DNA from: Alphaproteobacteria bacterium
Lineage (GTDB): Bacteria; Pseudomonadota; Alphaproteobacteria; CAAGCB01; CAG-977
NCBI GenBank assembly: GCA_021639925.1
Contig: JAJXEL010000032.1
Coordinates: 6,927 to 16,996, forward strand
Direction: 5' to 3'
DNA length: 10,070 bases
Within the stretch, counting starts at the first letter, position 1. Each line of letters begins with the position of its first letter. Position numbers and translations under genes: made by a program. Positions 1 to 6,924 of this stretch are shown here, in pieces. The notes below the pieces were generated by a model. The model worked only from the letters and a program-made list of their open reading frames with translations. It was not told the DNA's origin and searched no databases.

Positions 1-250
1 TGCTCGAATGCGCGCGTACGCGAAAGTACGCTTACGCTTCTGCGCTCCGGTTCTTTCTTCATCTGCCGCCCTAAAATCAATCCGTTTCATGGAATGGGGC
101 ATCTGTACGGTCGCTTCCGGTGCTCGAATGCGCGCGTACGCGAAAGTACGCTTACGCTTCTGCGCTCCGGTTCTTCCTTCATCTGCCGCCCTAAAATCAA
201 TCCGTTTCATGGAATGGGGCGTCTGTACGGTCGCTCCGGCGTTCGAATCT
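1..250. repeat. 120-bp tandem repeat, two full units plus a short partial third
   Basis: Positions 1-120 and 121-240 are almost identical. I see substitutions at 56/176 (t/c) and 101/221 (a/g) and a one-base indel near the unit end (116 region against 236). A third unit seems to begin around 240-250 and then diverges. Because the first unit starts at the window edge, more copies may lie to the left. Each unit holds a small perfect stem, GCGTAC-GCGAAA-GTACGC (14-31 and 134-151), and three copies of TACGC. The period is a multiple of three, so a frame stays open across both units (ATG at 8, ending at 301) and would encode a 40-residue repeat. That frame overlaps the prmC start, has no clear ribosome binding site and resembles no protein I recognise, so I treat the region as non-coding repeat DNA. 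I recognise no known repeat family. Confidence 0.9.
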
Positions 251-275
251 GCCTTGTCCGTTCAGGGGAGAATAA

Positions 276-1130
276 ATGCGTATAAAAGAAATTCTGCCTG
301 ATTTGACCGCCCGTTTTGAATCGGCGGGAATTGAAGAGCCGGCAACGGACGCCCAGGCTTTGGTCGCTTTTGCAATCGGCAAAACGCCTGTTTTTCTGCG
401 CATGAATCCCGATTTTGAAATCGAACCGGATCAGCTGGCCCAAATTAAAGATTTCGCCGCGCGGCGTTTAAAACGCGAACCTGTTTCAAAAATTACGCAA
501 ACGCGCGGGTTTTGGCGGCTGGATTTTAAAGTCACAAAAGATGTTCTTGATCCGCGTTCCGATTCCGAAACGCTGGTCGAAGAAGCGCTGAAACTTTTTC
601 AGGATCGGTCTTTGCCTTTAAATATATTGGATCTGGGAACGGGATCGGGTTGTCTGGCGCAGGCGCTTTTATGCGAATTTATCAATGCGCGGGCTGTCGG
701 GCTGGACAGTTCCGCGCCGGCTTTGGCGGTCGCGCGGGAAAACGCCGCGGCTAACGGGTTGTCCGGGCGGTTTGAAACCGTTTTGGCCGACTGGAATGAA
801 TCCGGCTGGGCGCGGGATTTGGAAACGTTTGACCTGATTGTTGCCAATCCGCCGTATATCGCTGAATCGGAAAAGAAAAATCTGGATCCCGAAGTCGTTG
901 ACTTTGATCCGCCGCAGGCTTTGTTCGCCGGTCCGGACGGTCTGGACGCTTATCGTCAAATCGTGCCGGCGCTGCCGTCTTTATTGAAAAAAAACGGCGT
1001 GTTTATAACGGAATTCGGCAAAGGGCAGCATGATGACGTCCGCGATATCGTCCGTCGGGCCGGGCTGCGTTTTCATGCGTTTGGAACGGATTTGGGCGGA
1101 ATTATCCGTTGTTTGTCCGCTTTTTGTTGA
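276..1130 (+). CDS. prmC: Peptide chain release factor N5-glutamine methyltransferase PrmC (HemK)
   Basis: This cytoplasmic enzyme uses S-adenosylmethionine to methylate the glutamine of the GGQ motif in release factors RF1 and RF2, which supports efficient termination. The 284 residues fit the family's usual length of about 280. A helical N-terminal domain spans roughly residues 1-80. A conserved linker (DPRSDSE, about 92-98) matches the family's PRxDTE segment. The methyltransferase fold has the SAM-binding motif DLGTGSG at 119-125 and the family-defining NPPY at 191-194, which holds the substrate glutamine. The ATG at 276 is preceded by a strong Shine-Dalgarno, AGGGGAG (264-270), five bases upstream. 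In many bacteria prfA lies directly upstream; here that place is taken by the 120-bp repeats, and prfA, if linked, is outside the window. The DUF4167 gene and clpB follow on the same strand. Confidence 0.96.
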   Translation: MRIKEILPDLTARFESAGIEEPATDAQALVAFAIGKTPVFLRMNPDFEIEPDQLAQIKDFAARRLKREPVSKITQTRGFWRLDFKVTKDVLDPRSDSETLVEEALKLFQDRSLPLNILDLGTGSGCLAQALLCEFINARAVGLDSSAPALAVARENAAANGLSGRFETVLADWNESGWARDLETFDLIVANPPYIAESEKKNLDPEVVDFDPPQALFAGPDGLDAYRQIVPALPSLLKKNGVFITEFGKGQHDDVRDIVRRAGLRFHAFGTDLGGIIRCLSAFC

Positions 1131-1157
1131 AAATCGGCTAGGGTTTGTAAAAAAATA

Positions 1158-1184
1158 TTGAAAAATGATGAAGAGCCATATAGT
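1158..1184 (+). promoter_or_regulatory. Weak candidate sigma-70-type promoter before the DUF4167 gene
   Basis: A TTGAAA box (1158-1163) lies 15 bases before TATAGT (1179-1184), in an AT-rich gap between prmC and the DUF4167 gene. The boxes are good individually but the spacer is shorter than the usual 16-18. The start codon is about 80 bases further on, so the leader would be fairly long. The 137-bp gap makes a separate promoter reasonable, but this site is only a pattern match. Confidence 0.3.
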
Positions 1185-1267
1185 TTAAGCAGACATAAAA
1201 GGAATGTTTCCGCTGAAAATGACGGCGGCATGATTTTTTTGATTTCAACAAAGATGAGTATGATTAC

Positions 1268-1888
1268 ATGGGAATGAATCCTCGGGGACGTTCGCGCGGA
1301 CGCAACCATAATAACTTTAACAATAACCGCAGATTTAATAACGGGCCGACCAGAAATACGGTTTATGACAGTATCGGTCCGGCGGGCAGGCTGCGCGGAA
1401 CGGCGTTTCAGCTGATGGAAAAATATCTTTCCGCGGCCAAGGAACTGATGTCTTCCGACCGCGTTCTGGCCGAAAGCTGTTTACAGCACGCGGATCATTA
1501 TATGCGTTTAAACGCGCTTGCCATTGCTGCCGAAGGGGCCCGTTTTGCCCAGCAAAACCAGCCGGAACCCGAATCGGCTGACGCCGCGGCCGTAACGGAA
1601 CCGGTTGAAAATGACGCGGCCGAAACTTTGCCGGTGGCGGAAACGGTTGAAAACGAACCGGTTGTCGTTTCTTTTATTCCCGTCGCGGCGGAACCCAAAG
1701 AAACCGATCTGAATGAAACGGTAAAGATGGATTTGTCCGTTCCCGTGGCGGTTATGGTTGAAAATGAAATGAAGGCCAAACGCGGCCGCCCGTCCATGAA
1801 AAAAACGCCCGCGCGGGAAGACGGCGTCGTTACGGTGAAGCGCCGCGGTCGTCCGCCCGTAAAAAAGACGGTTGAAGCCGAAGCGTAA
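1268..1888 (+). CDS. DUF4167 family protein with AT-hook-like basic tail
   Basis: The first 95 residues match the alphaproteobacterial DUF4167 family. An Arg/Asn/Gly-rich start (residues 5-28) leads into the conserved core with LRGTAFQLMEKYL (42-54) and ESCLQHADHYMRL (69-81). The position between prmC and clpB is the family's usual one. After residue 97 the protein becomes an acidic, Val/Glu/Pro/Ala-rich linker with recurring VEN triplets (about 113, 128 and 164). It ends in a basic tail with KRGRP (171-175) and KRRGRPP (191-197), both resembling AT-hook DNA-binding motifs. No enzyme motif, signal peptide or membrane segment is visible. Binding of RNA or DNA is inferred from the composition. 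The Shine-Dalgarno before 1268 is weak (AAGATGAG, 1251-1258), and a second in-frame ATG lies at 1274, so the start is certain only to within a few codons. Confidence 0.9.
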   Translation: MGMNPRGRSRGRNHNNFNNNRRFNNGPTRNTVYDSIGPAGRLRGTAFQLMEKYLSAAKELMSSDRVLAESCLQHADHYMRLNALAIAAEGARFAQQNQPEPESADAAAVTEPVENDAAETLPVAETVENEPVVVSFIPVAAEPKETDLNETVKMDLSVPVAVMVENEMKAKRGRPSMKKTPAREDGVVTVKRRGRPPVKKTVEAEA

Positions 1889-1943
1889 ATTTCCCGTTTC
1901 GGTCTGTTTTTGTGAAAAAACAGTCTTTAATCCGAATTGGCAT

Positions 1944-1975
1944 CTTGTGAAAGAAAAACTGCGATCCTATATCAG
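1944..1975 (+). promoter_or_regulatory. Heat-shock (RpoH / sigma-32) promoter of clpB
   Basis: CTTG at 1944-1947 is followed, after 18 bases, by CCTATATCAG at 1966-1975. The second box fits every defined position of the alphaproteobacterial RpoH -10 consensus CYTATNTNNG, and the spacing agrees with the expected 17-18 bases. The predicted transcription start is near 1981-1983, giving a leader of just over 20 bases before the clpB start at 2005. ClpB is a classical heat-shock gene in this class, so site and gene agree. The match is seen in the sequence; its use in the cell is inferred. Confidence 0.75.
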
Positions 1976-2004
1976 GAAGGGAATTTTTTTGCTAGAGGCG
2001 CAAA

Positions 2005-4752
2005 ATGGATATAGAAAAATTTACAGAAAGAAGCAGAGGCTTTATTCAATCGGCGCAAGGGGTTGCCGAACGCAACGATAACCAGTTTTTAACGCCGGAA
2101 CACTTATTAAAGGTTTTACTGGACGACAACGAAGGCATGTGCGCCGAGCTGATAAAAAAAGCCGGCGGCGATCCGAAAAAGGCTAAAAAGGCTGTGGCGG
2201 AGGCAATTGATAAGTTGCCGAAAGTATCCGGCCAAGGCGTTGAATGTTATCCCAACCAGCAATTCGGCAAAATTATGCAACAGGCCGAAGAAATCGCGCA
2301 AAAAGCCGGCGACGAATATGTCACGGTCGAACGAATTTTACTGGCCATGCTGATCGTCCCGAACACCGAAGTGCATCGTATTTTAACCGAATGCGGCCTG
2401 ACGGCCGTCAATCTGAATAAAGCGATTGAAGATCTGCGGCAGGGCAGAAAAGCGACTTCCGCCAATGCCGAAGGAAAATATAAGGCTTTAAAGAAATTTA
2501 CGCTTGACTATACGGCGCGCGCGCAGGAAGGAAAGCTTGATCCCGTTATCGGGCGTGATGAAGAAATCAGACGCGCCATTCAGGTATTATCCCGCAGAAC
2601 GAAAAACAATCCCGTATTGATCGGCGAACCGGGCGTCGGAAAAACGGCCGTTGTCGAAGGGCTGGCGCTGCGCATTGTCAACGGCGACGTGCCGGAAAGC
2701 CTGAAAAATAAAAAACTGCTGGCACTGGATATGGGGGCTTTGATCGCCGGGGCAAAATTCCGCGGCGAATTTGAAGAACGTCTGAAATCCGTTCTGGAAG
2801 AAATCGAAGCGGCCGGCGGGCAGATTATTTTGTTTATTGATGAAATGCATACGATTGTCGGCGCCGGGGCCAGCGAAGGGTCGATGGACGCGTCGAATCT
2901 GTTAAAGCCCGCTTTGGCGCGCGGCGAAATGCACTGTATCGGCGCGACGACGCTGGACGAATACAGAAAATATGTGGAAAAAGACGCGGCTCTGGCCCGG
3001 CGGTTCCAGCCTGTCTTTGTGGACGAACCGACGGTGGAAGACACGATTTCCATTCTGCGCGGGATTAAGGAAAAGTATGAACTGCATCACGGGGTAAAAA
3101 TTTCGGACAGCGCTCTGGTTTCGGCGGCGACTTTATCGAACCGTTATATTTCCGACCGTTTCCTGCCGGATAAAGCGATTGATTTAATGGACGAAGCGGC
3201 GTCGCGGCTGCGCATGGAAATTGATTCCAAACCCGAAGCTTTGGACGAAATCGACCGGAAACTGATTCAGTTTAAAATCGAACGCGAAGCTTTAAGAAAA
3301 GAAACGGACGAAGCTTCTGTCGAACGTTTGGCAAAGCTGGAAAAGGATATTCATGATTTAGAGGAAGATTCCGCTTCGAAAACGGCGGAATGGCTGTCAA
3401 GCAAAAACGCGCTGGCCGGCGCGGCAAAGCTGCGCGAACAGCTGGACGCCGCCAGGATCGAAGTCGACAAGGCGTTGCGCGAAGGGCAGTATGAACGGGC
3501 GGGCGAACTGCGTTATAAACAAATTCCGGAATTGGAAAAGAAATTAAAAGACGCTGAAACGCTGGCTTCTTCGGCGCAGGTTTCCGCGCGTAAAAATGTA
3601 ACGACGGAAATGATCGCGGCCGTCGTTTCCCGCTGGACGGGGATCCCCGTTGATAAAATGCTGACCGGAGAACGCGAAAAACTGCTGAACATGGAAGAAC
3701 ATATTCAGTCCCGCCTGATCGGCCAGGAAGAAGCGGTCAAAGCCGTATCAAACGCCGTCCGGCGGTCGCGTTCCGGGCTGCAGGATCCGAACAGGCCGAT
3801 GGGATCGTTTTTGTTCCTGGGGCCGACGGGCGTCGGAAAAACGGAACTGGCGCGCGCTTTGGCGGAATTTTTGTTTAACGATGAAACGGCTTTGCTGCGG
3901 ATTGACATGTCCGAATACATGGAAAAGCACGCCGTCGCGCGTTTGCTGGGCGCGCCTCCGGGGTATGTGGGGTATGATCAGGGCGGCGTTTTGACCGAAG
4001 CCGTACGCCGCCGGCCGTATCAGGTCATTTTGTTTGATGAAGTTGAAAAGGCCCACCCCTACGTTTTCAATATTCTGCTGCAAGTTTTGGACGACGGGCG
4101 TTTGACCGACGGGCAGGGGCATACGGTTGATTTTAAAAACACCCTGATTATTTTAACGTCGAATTTGGGAGCGCAGATTTTGGCCGATCAGCCCGACGGT
4201 GAGGAAATCGAAAAAGTCCGGCCCGCCGTTATGGAAATTGTCCAGGGCGCTTTTAAACCCGAATTTTTAAACCGCCTTGATGAAATTCTGCTGTTCCGCC
4301 GTTTAAGCCGTCTGGATATGCAGGGGATCGTGCAGATTCAGCTGGCGCGGCTGGATAACCGTTTGGCTGAACGTCATATTAAGCTTGATTTAGATGAAAA
4401 AGCTTTAAACTGGCTGGCGGATACGGGGTATGAACCGATGTACGGCGCGCGGCCTTTAAAACGCCTGATTCAGCGCGAATTGGAAAACCAGCTGGCCATG
4501 GCGATTTTGGAAGGCGCGGTCAAAGATAACTCGGTAGTGAAAATACGTGTTGCCGGCGACAGTTTGAAAATTGTCGGTTCCAGCCATGATGTGTCGCAGG
4601 AAACGACGGATCAGAACGAAAATGTGCAGGACGCGGAATTCGAAGAGGTGGCCCCCCGTTCTGTGCCGGCCAAACGGCTGGTCAAGCGCCCGGTATTAAA
4701 ACAGCCGGGACAGCCGCGGCTGCCCGGATCGGATAACCCGCCGCAGGCATAA
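2005..4752 (+). CDS. clpB: ATP-dependent disaggregase chaperone ClpB
   Basis: ClpB is a cytoplasmic hexameric AAA+ machine that works with DnaK to pull polypeptides out of aggregates after heat stress. The N-terminal Clp domain spans about residues 1-145. The first AAA+ module has Walker A GEPGVGKT (207-214), pore loop KFRG (251-254), Walker B with D279-E280 and an arginine-finger pair R332-R333. A charged coiled-coil middle domain, the DnaK contact site, spans about 400-530. The second module has Walker A GPTGVGKT (606-613), pore loop GYVGY (653-657) and Walker B D678-E679. The first pore loop has Phe where E. coli has Tyr, so it stays aromatic. The start is supported by AGAGG (1994-1998) and a canonical N-terminus. 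At 915 residues it is longer than E. coli ClpB (857). The excess is a tail from about 858 that is first acidic, then Pro/Lys/Arg-rich. A heat-shock promoter lies upstream and a hairpin terminator downstream. Confidence 0.98.
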   Translation: MDIEKFTERSRGFIQSAQGVAERNDNQFLTPEHLLKVLLDDNEGMCAELIKKAGGDPKKAKKAVAEAIDKLPKVSGQGVECYPNQQFGKIMQQAEEIAQKAGDEYVTVERILLAMLIVPNTEVHRILTECGLTAVNLNKAIEDLRQGRKATSANAEGKYKALKKFTLDYTARAQEGKLDPVIGRDEEIRRAIQVLSRRTKNNPVLIGEPGVGKTAVVEGLALRIVNGDVPESLKNKKLLALDMGALIAGAKFRGEFEERLKSVLEEIEAAGGQIILFIDEMHTIVGAGASEGSMDASNLLKPALARGEMHCIGATTLDEYRKYVEKDAALARRFQPVFVDEPTVEDTISILRGIKEKYELHHGVKISDSALVSAATLSNRYISDRFLPDKAIDLMDEAASRLRMEIDSKPEALDEIDRKLIQFKIEREALRKETDEASVERLAKLEKDIHDLEEDSASKTAEWLSSKNALAGAAKLREQLDAARIEVDKALREGQYERAGELRYKQIPELEKKLKDAETLASSAQVSARKNVTTEMIAAVVSRWTGIPVDKMLTGEREKLLNMEEHIQSRLIGQEEAVKAVSNAVRRSRSGLQDPNRPMGSFLFLGPTGVGKTELARALAEFLFNDETALLRIDMSEYMEKHAVARLLGAPPGYVGYDQGGVLTEAVRRRPYQVILFDEVEKAHPYVFNILLQVLDDGRLTDGQGHTVDFKNTLIILTSNLGAQILADQPDGEEIEKVRPAVMEIVQGAFKPEFLNRLDEILLFRRLSRLDMQGIVQIQLARLDNRLAERHIKLDLDEKALNWLADTGYEPMYGARPLKRLIQRELENQLAMAILEGAVKDNSVVKIRVAGDSLKIVGSSHDVSQETTDQNENVQDAEFEEVAPRSVPAKRLVKRPVLKQPGQPRLPGSDNPPQA

Positions 4753-4774
4753 TTGCAAAGCCGGCCGAGGTTTT

Positions 4775-4816
4775 GAAAGGACAAAGATTATTCTTTGTCC
4801 TTTCTTTGTTTTAATT
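4775..4816 (+). terminator. Rho-independent terminator of clpB
   Basis: A perfect 13-bp stem, GAAAGGACAAAGA (4775-4787) with TCTTTGTCCTTTC (4792-4804), encloses a TTAT loop. It is followed by the T-rich run TTTGTTTTAATT. It lies 22 bases after the clpB stop. The U-tract exists only on the plus strand; read the other way the stem is followed by an A-rich run, so it should end clpB transcripts rather than those of the facing gene. The stop codon and last codons of the minus-strand lipoprotein gene lie inside the loop and right arm. Confidence 0.85.
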
Positions 4817-6041
4817 CTTTGATGTCTTCGTTGGAAAAACGCATTCCGGTCAGCAGGCACAATTCGATCAGGCCGATATTTGTTCTGGGCATATGCATGC
4901 CGAAAACGGAAGCGCCGGCAAAACGTTTAAAATCCTGGGAATGAAGCGTGCGGCCGGGGCCCAGGGCGATCCATGTCTGATTAGGCAGAATCGTATATTT
5001 TAAAGAACTGTAGTATTCCAGCTGGCTGCGGCCCAGCGCGGTTTGTTCGATACGGGCATAATCGCCGGTTTTTCCGGTCAGGATCAGCGACGCTTCCACC
5101 AATCCCAAAGACAGCGAACAGCTGTTGATTGTCGTATCGTGTTGGGTATACATGTCTTCCAGCAGTCTGGTTGTCTGGCGTGCGGCAAAGTTGACGAAAG
5201 ACTGTTGTTGCGTCATTTGGTAACGCTGATTGGCGGCGATCATGTCCCATGTATAATCTTCGACGTCTTTCATATAGCGCGGCAGCGTCATGAAATAAGC
5301 GTCCAGCTGGGGCAGCAGTTCGGCAATTTCCTTATCGTCCGGATTGATCTGCGAATAAATGGCGAAAGCCTGCCAGATGTGCGGCATAAACGGATTTTTC
5401 TGCGCCGGCGTTTTTAAAGCCTGCTGCGTATGATAAATCAAAGCTTTGCGCCATTCTTCGCGGTCCTGGGCAAATGTGTTGTCGCTGGTCGCGCTCCAGT
5501 AAGATATTTCCGTCATCAGGGCAAAAGCCGTCGCGGCAATTTCCGCTTCCAGCCGCTGGATCCGGTGTTTCGGCGAAATTTTCCGCGTTTGAGGCGTGGA
5601 AATGCCGCTTTTGTTGTAATAAAAGGAAATCAGTTTGCCCGGCATGTCGCTGTGAACGACCGAAGACGCCGCGTATCCTTTCAACGCCTTGACGGTGGAA
5701 GACAAAACGATTGATGCCAGCTGCGAATCAATATTGTTGCGGATCAGAAAGATATAGTACTGAATCAGCGTATAACCGGCCCGGGTCTGGTGGATAATGT
5801 TGTCCCAGTAAGTATAATTGCCGGTAATAAAGTCATATTCATATCTGAAAAATCCGTCCGGCTGTTGCTGATTGATTAAAAAATGAGCCGACAGCGAAAG
5901 ATAATCCAGCACTTTTCCGGGCTGCTGCGGCTGCGCGGCCGACGGGGTGTTTTCTTCTTCGGTCTGTTTTTTTTCCTTGATGCAGGCTGGCAGAGCCAAA
6001 AAAGCCGAGCATAACAGGCAGATTAATATTTTTCGGATCAT
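4788..6041 (-). CDS. Lipoprotein of unknown function, possible alpha/alpha-toroid fold
   Basis: The 417-residue product starts with a lipoprotein signal: basic MIRK, a hydrophobic stretch and LALPAC with C20 as the lipidated cysteine. The +2 residue is Ile rather than Asp, which would favour outer-membrane sorting in the E. coli scheme. A Glu/Gln/Pro-rich linker (21-43) precedes a mostly helical body. The segment QQQPDGFFRYEYD (58-70) followed by NIIHQTRAGY (81-90) resembles helix-turn motifs of alpha/alpha-toroid and six-hairpin glycosidase-like proteins, but I cannot name a family or catalytic residues. Many Tyr, Trp and Gln residues would suit a carbohydrate- or peptide-facing surface. The start is supported by AAGGGA six bases upstream (6048-6053 on the plus strand). 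It converges with clpB and diverges from the lipid A cluster, so it is probably a single-gene unit. A cell-envelope role is inferred only from the lipobox and the neighbours. Confidence 0.85.
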   Translation of the reverse strand: MIRKILICLLCSAFLALPACIKEKKQTEEENTPSAAQPQQPGKVLDYLSLSAHFLINQQQPDGFFRYEYDFITGNYTYWDNIIHQTRAGYTLIQYYIFLIRNNIDSQLASIVLSSTVKALKGYAASSVVHSDMPGKLISFYYNKSGISTPQTRKISPKHRIQRLEAEIAATAFALMTEISYWSATSDNTFAQDREEWRKALIYHTQQALKTPAQKNPFMPHIWQAFAIYSQINPDDKEIAELLPQLDAYFMTLPRYMKDVEDYTWDMIAANQRYQMTQQQSFVNFAARQTTRLLEDMYTQHDTTINSCSLSLGLVEASLILTGKTGDYARIEQTALGRSQLEYYSSLKYTILPNQTWIALGPGRTLHSQDFKRFAGASVFGMHMPRTNIGLIELCLLTGMRFSNEDIKELKQRKDKE

Positions 6042-6061
6042 CTTTTTTCCCTTTTTCTGAA

Positions 6062-6103
6062 CCGGATCCGGATATAGTGTAAAAGGGAATAAAGCAAAGT
6101 CAA
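6062..6103 (-). promoter_or_regulatory. Candidate promoter of the lipoprotein gene with a palindrome at the start site
   Basis: On the minus strand TTGACT (plus-strand 6098-6103) is separated by 16 bases from TACACT (6076-6081). The predicted transcription start falls near 6069. A perfect 10-bp palindrome, CCGGATCCGG (6062-6071), covers that point and could be an operator, although a chance palindrome of this length is possible. Confidence 0.45.
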
Positions 6104-6119
6104 AATGAAAATAATATTT

Positions 6120-6149
6120 TTGATTATCTCTTGTTAATAAACGTATAGT
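6120..6149 (+). promoter_or_regulatory. Candidate promoter of the DUF374-waaA-lpxK-lpxL cluster
   Basis: TTGATT (6120-6125) and TATAGT (6144-6149) are spaced by 18 bases in an AT-rich stretch. The predicted start near 6156 gives a leader of about 40 bases before the ATG at 6196. A small inverted repeat, AGTTA (6151-6155) with TAACT (6162-6166), lies at the start of that leader. This is the only gap ahead of the cluster large enough for a promoter. Confidence 0.45.
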
Positions 6150-6195
6150 AAGTTAAAAAAGTAACTCTGTTTATCAACCCGAAACGATAAAGCGA

Positions 6196-6924
6196 ATGCG
6201 CAGGAAAATACGAATATTTAAAGGGATCGGCAAAAACGCGTTTGTTCAAACGATGATCGGACGGCTGCTGTATTTGTATGTCTGGCTGGTTTACAAAACG
6301 TCCCGCTGGTCCATGGACGGGCTGCGCGATGAATACGTCAGCGGGGATTTTTCTTATTTTATTACGTTTTGGCACGGCCGGTCTTTTTCCGATATGTTTT
6401 TGGTGCTGGACAAGGACCTGCAAAAAAAAGTGTCCGTGCTGATTTCCCTGCACCGTGACGGGCGCATTATGGCTTCGGCGATGAAAGGGCTGGGGATTCA
6501 GCCGATTAACGGTTCGTCGAAACGCGGCGGCGCCGTTGCGGCGCTGGAAATGATCAGGACGCTGAACAATCCGGCAAATGTGGTGGCGCTGTCCCCTGAC
6601 GGCCGCAAACCCGGTTATAAAATGACCGAAGGATTAATCCATCTGGCAAAAAAGTCGCAAAAGCCGATTATTTTGTCGGCTTATTCCGTCCGGCGGGGAA
6701 AAATGCTGAAAACATGGGATAAGTTTTTATTTCCGTTTTTGTTTAACAAAGGGATCGTATTATTCAGCGAACCGATTTACATTCCGGCGGATCTGGACCG
6801 GGACGGGGTGGAACAATGGCGCCGGGTTTTGGAAAACAGATTAATTGATTTAACGGAGGAAGCCGACAGGCGCATAGGTTTAAAAGGCCGGCTTCCCTTG
6901 CGCATGGAAGGAACACAACAATGA
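6196..6924 (+). CDS. DUF374 family (lysophospholipid acyltransferase superfamily) protein
   Basis: The 242-residue sequence has the DUF374 signature blocks in order: FWHGR (58-62), LISLHRDGR (82-90), GSSKRGG (106-112) and LSPDGRKPGY (132-141). Most relatives have PDGPRGP where this protein has PDGRKPG. The family belongs to the glycerolipid acyltransferase superfamily; LpxJ of Helicobacter and Campylobacter, a late lipid A acyltransferase, is a DUF374 member. A hydrophobic stretch near residues 20-35 (MIGRLLYLYVWLVY) could attach it to the inner membrane. Its ATGA stop/start overlap with waaA implies coupled translation and a role in lipopolysaccharide assembly. Transfer of an acyl chain to a lipid A precursor is inferred; substrate and position cannot be read here. 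The ATG at 6196 has no strong Shine-Dalgarno, but an in-frame stop at 6154 leaves few alternatives. Confidence 0.9.
   Translation: MRRKIRIFKGIGKNAFVQTMIGRLLYLYVWLVYKTSRWSMDGLRDEYVSGDFSYFITFWHGRSFSDMFLVLDKDLQKKVSVLISLHRDGRIMASAMKGLGIQPINGSSKRGGAVAALEMIRTLNNPANVVALSPDGRKPGYKMTEGLIHLAKKSQKPIILSAYSVRRGKMLKTWDKFLFPFLFNKGIVLFSEPIYIPADLDRDGVEQWRRVLENRLIDLTEEADRRIGLKGRLPLRMEGTQQ

Noticed and set aside
237..253. A TTCGAAT word that looks like a tRNA T-loop
   Set aside because: The flanking bases do not form the five-pair T stem, and no anticodon arm or acceptor stem can be found around it.
8..301. Open frame across the 120-bp repeats, encoding a 40-residue repeat
   Set aside because: It is open because the period divides by three, lacks a clear ribosome binding site, overlaps the prmC start in another frame and resembles no protein I know.
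1210..1240. CCGC/GCGG short stem followed by seven T residues upstream of the DUF4167 gene
   Set aside because: Only four pairs with a long loop, and the T run is offset by five bases; too weak for a terminator.
1904..1923. Hairpin CTGTTTTT-GTGA-AAAAACAG after the DUF4167 gene
   Set aside because: The stem is almost all A-T pairs and is not followed by a U-tract, so a terminator is not supported.
1872..2081. 69-residue open frame between the DUF4167 gene and clpB
   Set aside because: It overlaps both neighbouring genes, covers the RpoH promoter and has no recognisable protein features.
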